Source: CAZTXD01 sp964617995 | Lineage (GTDB): Bacteria; Actinomycetota; Acidimicrobiia; Spongiisociales; ZC4RG35 | Direction: 5' to 3' | Assembly: GCA_964617995.1 (NCBI GenBank) | Contig: CAZTXD010000104.1 | Location: 1 to 13,571, forward strand | Length of the DNA: 13,571 nucleotides | Shown here: one piece after another, positions 5,859 through 13,571 of the stretch | Position numbering within the stretch: position 1 is the stretch's first letter | Layout of the letters: each line of letters begins with the position of its first letter | Program-made: the position numbers and the translations under genes | The notes under the pieces: generated by a model | The model's database searches: none | What the model saw: only the letters and a program-made list of their open reading frames with translations | What the model was told of the DNA's origin: nothing

Positions 5859-6219
5859 GTGGAGGTGCGGGGAGTCGAACCCCGGTCCGCTGAGCCATCG
5901 GCGCCGGCTTCTCCGAGCGCAGCCATCAGCGAGCTTTCGGCCGTTGGGATGCTGATGGCACAGGCCCCATCGACCTATCCGGGGTTGATCTTTGCCCGCC
6001 GGTCCCGGATCCCGGCGGACGCATCCCGCTGAGCGACGCCCGTCACCGGCGGGGCGGGAACCCACCGAGCGGACGGGCTGCTACTGAGTGTTAGTCAGGC
6101 AGCCAGTGCGAAGTTGTCTTCGGCACTTGTTGTTGGTACCGGCTTGATGACGGGGCATCCGGTGTTCCCCGGCTCGCTTCCGACGCTTCAACACTCAACG
6201 TCGAATCCAGTTCACCCCC
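5859..6219 (-). ncRNA. ssrA: Transfer-messenger RNA (tmRNA)
   Basis: Rescues stalled ribosomes with SmpB by adding a degradation tag. The 5' end GGGGGTGAACTGGATTCGAC (from 6219 down) pairs with the 3' end CACCTCC (5862-5868) as the tRNA-like acceptor, discriminator A at 5861, followed by CC but G instead of the final A. The T arm GGGGTTCGACTCCCC is complete. The tag frame ends EDNFALAA then TGA (6095-6097). A pseudoknot-like set (CCGG/CCGG interleaved with GGGG/CCCC) lies upstream of the tag; 12 nt after CCCC is GTA at 6137-6139, so the encoded tag may be VPTTSAEDNFALAA, although the resume codon is not certain. Length about 361 nt is normal. smpB lies about 860 bp away on the same strand. 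Confidence 0.95.
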
Positions 6220-6236
6220 TGGTCGTCTTCCCCAAC

Positions 6237-6242
6237 AGGATA
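6237..6242 (-). promoter_or_regulatory. Possible -10 box of ssrA
   Basis: On the minus strand TATCCT fits TANNNT and lies 17 nt before the mature tmRNA 5' end, which leaves a short leader for RNase P to remove. The -35 region is poor (TTTCTC at 17-bp spacing). Located in the 111-bp intergenic region shared with the divergent secreted-protein gene. Confidence 0.4.
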
Positions 6243-6330
6243 CCCGACAGCCACAGTCCGAGAAAGCGAGTAACGCAGCCCGGTCGGCGGCGACTCCATC
6301 TCTGCAAGCCAACCAGGGAGTGAACGAAGG

Positions 6331-7014
6331 ATGCGCGCAAGATGGACCATGATCGGCGCCCTCGCCGCGGGAATGGCGCTCGTAGCCTTGCCCGGTCTTG
6401 CCCAGGAGGACACCACCGAGCTCGACCCGGCCGACCGGGCACTCATCCACACCTACGACTCCGATGCCATGCAGCTGCTGTGGTCGACGTTCCTAGGTGA
6501 CGCCGAGGCCGCCGCCGAGGAGTGCGAGATCGACATCGAGCAGGAGTACCACTACGAGATCGACGCCGACGGCAACGTCACCGTGGAGGGTGTCAACGAG
6601 GACTGCGAGTTCAACGCCACCGACGTGACCGGTCCCCAGGGCCAGGTCAACCATGGCACCGTCGTGTCGGCGTTCGTGCACGCCCTCAAGGACTCCGACA
6701 TCGAAGGCGGCATCGGCTGCTATGTGCGGATCATCGCTCAGAGCGATTACGGCAAGGATACGGATCAGCTGAACGTGCCCGACGTCGAGGAGGAAGAGGA
6801 AAACGGAACCGAGACCATCGAGGGCGACGTGACCTTCGAGATCAGCGAGACGACCTGCGGCCGACCCGACCACGCCGGGCCCCCCGAGGATGCCGGCCGA
6901 CCCGAGGATGCCGGACGACCGGATCATGCCGGACGACCGGATCATGCCGGGCCCCCCGAGGGCGCCGGGCCCCCCGAGGGCGCCGGGCCCCCCGAAGGCC
7001 AGGGTCGTCCCTGA
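6331..7014 (+). CDS. Secreted acidic protein with C-terminal hexapeptide repeats, unknown function
   Basis: 227 residues, family not recognised. The N-terminus (MRARWTMIGALAAGMALVALPGLAQ) is a clear signal peptide with probable cleavage after Ala24 or nearby. The mature part is strongly acidic, with an uninterrupted EEEEE run (153-157) and four cysteines (65, 92, 130, 176) that could form two disulphides outside the cell. The segment QVNHGTVVSAFVHALKD (105-121) looks like a conserved core. Residues 177-227 are eight hexapeptides of the form G-[RP]-P-[DE]-x-A followed by GRP. No anchor (LPxTG, lipobox or C-terminal helix) is visible. The start has GGGAG 10 nt upstream. Divergent from ssrA and convergent with smpB; high third-position GC supports real coding. 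Confidence 0.85.
   Translation: MRARWTMIGALAAGMALVALPGLAQEDTTELDPADRALIHTYDSDAMQLLWSTFLGDAEAAAEECEIDIEQEYHYEIDADGNVTVEGVNEDCEFNATDVTGPQGQVNHGTVVSAFVHALKDSDIEGGIGCYVRIIAQSDYGKDTDQLNVPDVEEEEENGTETIEGDVTFEISETTCGRPDHAGPPEDAGRPEDAGRPDHAGRPDHAGPPEGAGPPEGAGPPEGQGRP
6859..7002 (+). repeat. Eight in-frame 18-bp repeats
   Basis: Eight consecutive 18-bp units encode GRPDHA, GPPEDA, GRPEDA, GRPDHA, GRPDHA, GPPEGA, GPPEGA and GPPEGQ. Units 4 and 5 are identical at the DNA level, as are units 6 and 7, which suggests recent slippage or unequal recombination. The region is expected to vary in copy number between related strains. Confidence 0.9.
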
Positions 7015-7043
7015 GGTAGCGACCGACAACAATCCTCACCCGG

Positions 7044-7072
7044 CCGGGTGGGCGACACCGTCGCCCACCCGG
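7044..7072. terminator. Perfect 13-bp hairpin between convergent genes
   Basis: CCGGGTGGGCGAC and its exact reverse complement flank a 3-nt ACC loop. It lies between the stop codon of the secreted-protein gene (7014) and the stop codon of smpB (7081), where both strands need termination. T runs are absent on both sides, common in high-GC actinobacteria, so this is probably a bidirectional terminator that works without a U tract. Confidence 0.75.
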
Positions 7073-7080
7073 TTGCGCGT

Positions 7081-7536
7081 CTAACGGGTGCGTCGGCGGG
7101 CTCTCTCCATCTCCCGCTCGTGCTCCTTACGGCGGAGGTCGGCCCTCTTGTCGACCGTCCGTTTCCCCCGGCCCAGACCGATCTGCAGCTTTGCCTTGCC
7201 GTCGCGGAAGTAGAGACGCATCGGAACCAGCGTCAGGCCCTTCTCGGCCACTGCACCCGTCAACCGGTCGATCTCATGGCGATGCATGAGGAGCTTGCGG
7301 GTCCTCTCCGGATCGTGGCCGCCTTCCCGGGCATAGGAGTAGGGGCCGATATAGGCGCCCACCAGCCACAGCTCTCCGTCCCGGAGGTGACCGAAGCTGT
7401 CCTTCAGGTTGGCCTTTCCCGCCCGGAGGCTCTTCACCTCCGAACCGGTCAAGACCAGACCCACCTCCCAGTCGTCGACGATGTCGTAGTCGTGTCGGGC
7501 CCGGCGGTTGGTGGCGATCACCTTGACGTCGCTCAT
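7081..7536 (-). CDS. smpB: SsrA-binding protein
   Basis: Partner of tmRNA in trans-translation: binds the tRNA-like domain and places it in the A site of stalled ribosomes. The 151 residues include NRRARHDYDI (10-19), GSEVKSLRAGKANLKDSF (31-48), the central beta-barrel with MHRHEIDRL, and the basic tail GRGKRTVDKRADLRRKEHEREMERARRR that folds into the mRNA channel. The ATG is 3 nt after the stop codon of the M23 peptidase gene, so it ends the ftsE-ftsX-M23-smpB unit. The tmRNA gene itself lies just beyond the next gene. Confidence 0.97.
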   Translation of the reverse strand: MSDVKVIATNRRARHDYDIVDDWEVGLVLTGSEVKSLRAGKANLKDSFGHLRDGELWLVGAYIGPYSYAREGGHDPERTRKLLMHRHEIDRLTGAVAEKGLTLVPMRLYFRDGKAKLQIGLGRGKRTVDKRADLRRKEHEREMERARRRTR

Positions 7537-7539
7537 GAC

Positions 7540-8724
7540 CTAGCCCACGTACCCGGACGGGTCGACCGGGGTCCCTCTCACCCGTACCTCGAAGTGGAGG
7601 TGGGCCCCGGTGCAGTACCCGGTGCACCCGACGTATCCGATCACCTGGCCCCGTTCGACCTGCTGACCCGCCGAGACGGCCATCGACGACTGGTGGGCGT
7701 AGAGGGTGGCCAGACCGCCTCCGTGGTCGATGACGGTGGCGTTTCCGTAGCCGCCGCGCGTCCCCGCCGAGACCACCACGCCGCCTGCTGCCGCCACTAT
7801 GGACTCGCCGGAGCCGGCACTCAGATCCCAGCCGGTGTGGAGCCTCCGGGTGCCGAAGATGGGGTGGATCCGATACCCGAAAGGTGATGTGACGGCTCCG
7901 GGCACGGGGCGCATCAACGGGCCGGACGGCTGGTCACCGGTCGAGTCGCGGGCGGCCAGCTCGGCCTCGAGGGCGGCGGCGTCGGCTTCCAGCCCCTCCT
8001 TGTGCTCCTCGAATCGGGCGATCTCCGCCGTGAGCGAGGCCACAACCGCCTCCGCCTCCCGGGCGACCTCGAGAGCTTCGGCCTCGAGAGCCGCCACCCG
8101 GGCGACCTCGGCCTCCTGGGCCGCCCGCTGCTCGTCGAGCTGGGTGAGCAGGCGCTCCTGGTCCCGCCGCTGCTCATCGAGGATCGTCTGTTGACGTTCC
8201 TCCTCGGCCTCGAGGATGTCGAGCTGATCCAACAGGCGGGCGCTGTCGCCCATCGCACCGTTGACGTAGGCGTAGCCGACGGTCGCCTGGGAGGCGTCGG
8301 CAAAGGCGAGCAGGCGCATGCTGGAGGTGGAGGCGCTCATGTACAGCTCCACCACCTGAACCGATAGGTCCTCTCTGGCATCGGAGATCTTGAGGCGGGT
8401 GGCGGCCAGGGCCGCCTCGAAGCGCTCCAGGGTCGTCTCCAGTTCCGCCAGCTCGACCTCCCCCGCGGCGATGTCCACCTCGAGAGAGGCGAGGATGGCC
8501 TTTGCCTCGCTCACCTCCCTGGTCAGCTCGTCGAGACGGGCCCGCGCCGCCAGCACGGCCTGGCCGGCTTCGGTCCGGGCTGCCTCGGCCGACTCGATCT
8601 GGTCGCCCAGACGACGGATCTGGTCGTTGATCTCCTCCAGCTCGGCTTCGGTTTGCCCGAAGGCGACAGCAGATCCGAGGCCGATCGCCACGACCAGGCC
8701 CACAACGGCCATGCATCGTCGCAT
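7540..8724 (-). CDS. Coiled-coil M23 peptidase, EnvC-like (FtsEX-associated cell-wall hydrolase)
   Basis: 394 residues. Signal peptide (1-23), long alanine- and glutamate-rich coiled coil (about 25-260), then a LytM/M23 domain (270-394) with the zinc site residues HTGWD (His296, Asp300), AH (His344) and HLHFEV (His375, His377). All catalytic residues are present, so it may cut peptidoglycan itself or, like EnvC, act under FtsEX control (inference from context and architecture). Two cysteines (367, 371) next to the active site could form a disulphide. Start: ATG at 8724, 2 nt after the ftsX stop; a GTG at 8730 that overlaps the ftsX stop is an alternative. The frame is open further to 8946 but that extension is antisense-free overlap with ftsX and lacks any conserved look. 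Actinobacteria usually pair FtsEX with NlpC/P60 enzymes. Confidence 0.92.
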   Translation of the reverse strand: MRRCMAVVGLVVAIGLGSAVAFGQTEAELEEINDQIRRLGDQIESAEAARTEAGQAVLAARARLDELTREVSEAKAILASLEVDIAAGEVELAELETTLERFEAALAATRLKISDAREDLSVQVVELYMSASTSSMRLLAFADASQATVGYAYVNGAMGDSARLLDQLDILEAEEERQQTILDEQRRDQERLLTQLDEQRAAQEAEVARVAALEAEALEVAREAEAVVASLTAEIARFEEHKEGLEADAAALEAELAARDSTGDQPSGPLMRPVPGAVTSPFGYRIHPIFGTRRLHTGWDLSAGSGESIVAAAGGVVVSAGTRGGYGNATVIDHGGGLATLYAHQSSMAVSAGQQVERGQVIGYVGCTGYCTGAHLHFEVRVRGTPVDPSGYVG

Positions 8725-8726
8725 GA

Positions 8727-9671
8727 TCACACCGGCTCTAGTGCCCGCCTGGCTCCGGCGGGACGGGAGCCACCCTCGGCGTCGCGCAGATAGCGACTGA
8801 GACCGAGGATGGAGCCGAGAACACCGGCAGCCGCCCCGAACAGTAAGAACACGACTCCCCAGCGCAGGAAGAACGCATTCGGTATTTGCAGGTTGATGAG
8901 ACGTATCCCCTCTGCCGCTCCGGCGAGGTTGCGGGCGGCGACCCACACGGAGAACACCGCCAGGGAGGCCCCCACCAGCCCCTCGATGAGACCTTCGAGG
9001 AGGAAGGGAACGCGAATGAACCAGTTGGAGGCTCCGACCAGCTTCATGATCGAGACCTCGTCCCGGCGGGCGTATATCGCCAACCGGATGGTGTTGGCGA
9101 TGAGGATGACGGCCGAGACGCCCAGGACGATGGCCAGGCCGATCCCGAGGAAGTTCAGCACCCGGGAGACGGCCGAGATCTGCTCGATCTCCTGGGCGGC
9201 GGATGAGATCGACCGGACGAGTTGGGGCTGCTGCTGGAGCCGGAGCTCCACGGTCTGGTAGAGATCGATGTCCGCCAGCTCGATCCGGATCGAGGTGGGC
9301 AGAGCAGCGGGGTTGTCGAGCGCCTCCAGCATGTCGGGGTCGTTGGCGAAGATCTCCTGGAACTCCTGGAACGCCGCGGTCTTGTCGACATATATGGCCC
9401 GCTCCACTTCGTCCCAGGTCTCCACCTCGGCGCGCAGGGTCTGGTGGGCGTCGGCCGGCACCCCGTCACGCCCGGCGTCGTTGAGCCACACGATCACGTG
9501 CACACCCTCCTGCCAGGCAAGGGTGTTTATGCGGACCAGCTCGTTGACTGCGAGGGCACCGAACGCCAGACCCAGCGAGATGAACACCGCCAGGATGGCC
9601 CCCGTCACGACCAGGATGTTCCGGCGGAGGTTCACCAGGGCCTCGCGGACCAGGAAGGCGACTTTGCTCAC
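8727..9671 (-). CDS. ftsX: Cell-division ABC transporter permease FtsX
   Basis: Membrane subunit of FtsEX, a divisome complex that couples ATP hydrolysis by FtsE to activation of peptidoglycan hydrolases outside. The 314 residues show four helices (about 19-42, 171-194, 223-247, 270-292) with a large extracellular loop between the first two (43-170), which is the part that contacts the hydrolase. The conserved cytoplasmic segment IYARRDEVSIMKLVGAS (199-215) follows helix 2. The GTG start overlaps the ftsE stop by 4 nt (GTGA), with no separate ribosome site, so translation is coupled. The C-terminal tail after residue 293 is short and polar. Confidence 0.96.
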   Translation of the reverse strand: MSKVAFLVREALVNLRRNILVVTGAILAVFISLGLAFGALAVNELVRINTLAWQEGVHVIVWLNDAGRDGVPADAHQTLRAEVETWDEVERAIYVDKTAAFQEFQEIFANDPDMLEALDNPAALPTSIRIELADIDLYQTVELRLQQQPQLVRSISSAAQEIEQISAVSRVLNFLGIGLAIVLGVSAVILIANTIRLAIYARRDEVSIMKLVGASNWFIRVPFLLEGLIEGLVGASLAVFSVWVAARNLAGAAEGIRLINLQIPNAFFLRWGVVFLLFGAAAGVLGSILGLSRYLRDAEGGSRPAGARRALEPV

Positions 9672-10360
9672 TGTTCGGCCATCGTTTCGTAGCGTCCCGA
9701 GACCTCGTCACGGATCACCGCGCCGCTGGAGAGCTGGACCACCCGCCGCTGCATCGCATCGACGATGGCGTGGTCGTGGGTCGCCATGACCACCGTGGTG
9801 CCGGTGCGGTTGATCCGATCCAGCAGCTTCATGATCCCCACCGACGTGCCCGGGTCGAGATTCCCCGTCGGCTCGTCACACAGCATGATCGGTGGCCGGT
9901 TCACGAACGCACGTGCCACCGATACCCGCTGCTGCTCACCGCCCGACAGTTGACGGGGATACCGTTCGGCCTTGTCGGCCAGACCCACCAGCTCGAGGAC
10001 CTGCTCCACCTGGGGCGCGATCACCGAACGGGGCCGTCCCAGCACCTCGAGCGCGAAGGCGACGTTCTCTCCCACCGTCTTGTTGGGGAGGAGCTTGAAG
10101 TCCTGGAAGACGGTGCCGATGGAGCGACGCAGGAACGGGACCTTCCATCCCGGCAGGGCGGTGATGTCCTTACCGGCGACGAAGATCGTTCCCCGGGTGA
10201 CCCCCTCCTCACGCAGCATCAAGCGGATCAACGTCGACTTGCCGGACCCGGAGGGCCCGACGAGGAACACGAACTCGCCTTTGGGTATGTCGAGGGCAAC
10301 GTCGCGCACGGCGACGGTGCCGCCCTCATAGACCTTGGTTACGTCCTGAAGTCGGATCAT
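9668..10360 (-). CDS. ftsE: Cell-division ATP-binding protein FtsE
   Basis: Cytoplasmic ABC ATPase partner of FtsX. The 230 residues hold Walker A GPSGSGKST (35-43), Q-loop VFQDFKLL (84-91), signature LSGGEQQR (138-145), Walker B IMLCDEPTGNLD (158-169) and the switch His195. The DFKLL and EPTGNLD sequences are typical of FtsE and related MacB-type ATPases; the coupled ftsX settles the assignment. Starts with ATG. It is separated from prfB by 192 nt of non-coding, repeat-containing DNA, so it probably has its own promoter, though I cannot identify a convincing one. Confidence 0.97.
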   Translation of the reverse strand: MIRLQDVTKVYEGGTVAVRDVALDIPKGEFVFLVGPSGSGKSTLIRLMLREEGVTRGTIFVAGKDITALPGWKVPFLRRSIGTVFQDFKLLPNKTVGENVAFALEVLGRPRSVIAPQVEQVLELVGLADKAERYPRQLSGGEQQRVSVARAFVNRPPIMLCDEPTGNLDPGTSVGIMKLLDRINRTGTTVVMATHDHAIVDAMQRRVVQLSSGAVIRDEVSGRYETMAEQ

Positions 10361-10472
10361 GACGGAATGCCTTCAAGTGTGCCAGACAACGCCGGCACCA
10401 ACGGGGATTACGGAACGGTACCAGCGGACACCGGGAATCGACAGTTCTCTCGGCTCGGGTTGATCGGTGTCA

Positions 10473-10552
10473 GGTCTTCGGTTCTCGGTTTTCGGTGATC
10501 GGTCCATACCGGCGACAGAAGACGGAAAACCGAGGACCGAGAACTGAGAACC
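10473..10552. repeat. Degenerate heptamer array in inverted orientation
   Basis: Left arm: GGTCTTC, GGTTCTC, GGTTTTC, GGTGATC and GGTCCAT in a row (10473-10507). Right arm: GAAGACG, GAAAACC, GAGGACC, GAGAACT and GAGAACC (10518-10552), the reverse complement type, ending exactly at the prfB stop codon (10553). The arms can pair as an imperfect hairpin of about 20 bp around a 30-nt centre, for instance GGTTTTC with GAAAACC. It could act as transcription terminator or attenuator between prfB and ftsE, but no U run follows. The rest of the 192-nt gap (10361-10472) shows no clear element, apart from related sequence at 10442-10470. Confidence 0.75.
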
Positions 10553-11675
10553 TCACTCGGCCTCGCGCGCCGCCCGGCGCCAGCGCAGGTACGCCTCGAT
10601 GAACGGCATCAGATCACCGTCGAGGACGCCCTGGACGTTGCCCACCTCGAGATCGGTCCGCAGGTCCTTGACCATCTGGTAGGGCTGGAGCACGTAGGAA
10701 CGGATCTGCCTGCCCCAGGCCGCTTCGCCCTGCTCGCCCCTGATCGAATCGAGATGCTCACGGTGCTCCAGCCGTGCCCGATCGGCCAAACGGGCCTTGA
10801 GCATGGCCATCGCCCGGGCCTTGTTCTGGAGCTGGGACCGTTCGTTCTGGCACTGGACGACGATTCCCGTCGGCAGATGGGTGATTCGGACCGCCGAGTC
10901 GGTGGTGTTCACGTGCTGGCCGCCGGCTCCCTGGCTGCGGTAGGTGTCGATCCTGAGCTCGTCGTCCTTGATGTCGACGTCGGCGTCCGCCTCGTCGAGC
11001 TCGGGGACCACATCGACACCGGCGAAGGAGGTTTGACGTCGGGCGTTGCCGTCGAAGGGGCTGATCCGCACCAGACGGTGCACGCCCCTCTCCCCTACCA
11101 GCAGCCCGTAGGCGCGGTCACCGCGGACGGTCAGCGTGACCGACTTGATGCCCGCCTCGTCCCCTTCGGTCCAGTCCTCGACGGTCACCGACATCCCCTC
11201 CTCGGTGAGGAAGCGCTGGTACATGCGAACGAGCATCTCCGCCCAGTCCTGGGCGTCGACTCCTCCCGCTCCGGCATGGACCGAGAGGATGGCGTTCTCC
11301 TCGTCGTACTCCTCGAAGAAGAGCGACTCCAGCTCCAGGCGGCCGAGCTCGCTCCTTACGGCTTCCAGCTCCGCGACGGCCTCCCTACCCGCGTCCTCGT
11401 CGGAAGCCTCCTGGGCCAGCTCCGCCAGCACCTCCGCGTCGTCGAGTTGCCGCTCCAACCGATCCACCAGCTCGAACAGTCCCTCGTAGCGGGACAGCCG
11501 ACTGGTGACCTCTCGCGCTTCGTTGGCGTCGTCCCAGAGGTCGGCCGACGACGCCCTGTCCCTCAGCTCCTGTAGCTCGACTTCCTTGCCGGGGAGGTCA
11601 AAGGAACCTCCGCGCCTCGGCGAGGCGCTGACGAAGGTCGGCGATGAGGGTGCGCGGATTGAGATCGGTGGTCAT
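10553..11675 (-). CDS. prfB: Peptide chain release factor 2, made by programmed +1 frameshift
   Basis: Recognises UGA and UAA stop codons and triggers peptide release. The first 25 codons run from the ATG at 11675 to CTT at 11601-11603, followed by an in-frame TGA (11598-11600). The ribosome slips +1 and continues with GAC at 11597-11599, giving 373 residues, close to the 365 of Escherichia coli RF2. SPF at 205-207 (stop-codon anticodon motif) and GGQ at 251-253 (catalytic) sit where E. coli RF2 has them. An uninterrupted frame starting at GTG 11467 gives only 304 residues and lacks the N-terminal helices. Expression is autoregulated: scarce RF2 lets frameshifting win at its own UGA. Follows secA by 48 nt. 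Confidence 0.96.
11597..11611 (-). promoter_or_regulatory. prfB programmed +1 frameshift site
   Basis: On the minus strand the order is GGAGG (11607-11611, internal Shine-Dalgarno), 3-nt spacer TTC, slippery CTT (codon 25), TGA stop (codon 26) and C. Spacing and sequence are the same in kind as the classical RF2 site (SD, 3 nt, CUU UGA C). The peptidyl-tRNA-Leu slips from CUU to UUU and reading goes on at GAC. Confidence 0.95.
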
Positions 11676-11685
11676 TGGTGCCCCC

Positions 11686-11691
11686 AAGATA
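11686..11691 (-). promoter_or_regulatory. Possible -10 box for prfB
   Basis: On the minus strand TATCTT fits TANNNT and is followed by GGGGGCACCA and the ATG at 11675. It would give a very short leader and make prfB partly independent of secA, but the G-run may simply be the ribosome site. No -35 hexamer is visible. Confidence 0.35.
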
Positions 11692-11723
11692 CCAGTGTTG
11701 AAGACGACGTCCGGTGGGCCGCC

Positions 11724-13571
<1,848 letters not shown>

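Noticed and set aside
5834..5870. Integration (att) site at the tmRNA 3' end
   Set aside because: The 3' end of ssrA is a frequent integration site, but there is no integrase gene, no second copy of the 3' end sequence and no foreign-looking gene in the window.
5340..6097. Open frames overlapping ferredoxin leader and tmRNA (both strands)
   Set aside because: tmRNA ends, T arm and tag are complete; the frames cross it without conserved protein features.
6859..7002. CRISPR-like repeat array
   Set aside because: The units are contiguous with no spacers, are in frame and encode the C-terminus of a secreted protein.
8725..8946. N-terminal extension of the M23 peptidase frame
   Set aside because: It overlaps the conserved ftsX 3' end and would put the signal peptide 74 residues inside the protein.
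10361..10472. Riboswitch or small RNA in the gap before ftsE
   Set aside because: No known aptamer pattern or strong isolated hairpin with a terminator could be seen; only parts of heptamer-like sequence near 10442.
11467..11675. prfB as a pseudogene or a truncated gene because of the in-frame TGA
   Set aside because: The TGA is part of a complete programmed frameshift site, and the +1 frame continues into a full RF2.

Overview
The window looks like chromosomal housekeeping sequence from a high-GC actinobacterium, probably a deep-branching or uncultured lineage such as Acidimicrobiia (inference). Supporting clues are the gene pair rph-rdgB preceded by an Rv1339-like metallo-hydrolase, the order secA-prfB-ftsE-ftsX-smpB, several start codons that sit 6-7 nt after a TANNNT -10 box (leaderless mRNAs), and frequent GTG/TTG starts. 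There is no integrase, transposase, CRISPR array or plasmid function. I found no wholly new defence or mobile system; the points of interest are regulatory signals, repeats and enzyme details.

Left part (1-5300). A tRNA-Leu(UAG) gene on the + strand lies tail to tail with a minus-strand operon pdxH > MBL-fold hydrolase > rph > rdgB (vitamin B6 cofactor synthesis, a probable phosphodiesterase, tRNA 3'-end trimming, and nucleotide pool sanitation). pdxH shares a 39-nt divergent promoter region with a small DUF983 membrane protein on the + strand; both appear leaderless. Then come an HMG-CoA lyase-like gene and an acyl-CoA dehydrogenase, which overlap by 4 nt on the minus strand and suggest branched-chain amino acid (leucine) or fatty acyl catabolism.

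Middle part (5300-7080). A ferredoxin with a probable Asp-ligated [4Fe-4S] cluster lies on the minus strand. Upstream of it is a 210-nt non-coding region holding two tandem copies of a long dyad, and then the tmRNA gene (ssrA, minus strand). Divergent from ssrA is a secreted acidic protein of unknown function that ends in eight hexapeptide repeats. A 13-bp perfect hairpin separates it from smpB, with which it converges.

Right part (7081-13571). The minus-strand block secA (partial, runs off the window) > prfB > ftsE > ftsX > M23 peptidase > smpB combines protein export, translation termination, cell-wall hydrolysis at division (FtsEX with an EnvC-like coiled-coil M23 hydrolase) and ribosome rescue (SmpB with the nearby tmRNA). 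prfB carries the classical +1 programmed frameshift (SD-like GGAGG, 3 nt, CTT TGA C), so the true RF2 is 373 residues and a simple ORF call loses its first 69. Between prfB and ftsE lies a degenerate heptamer repeat array in inverted orientation that starts directly after the prfB stop codon.
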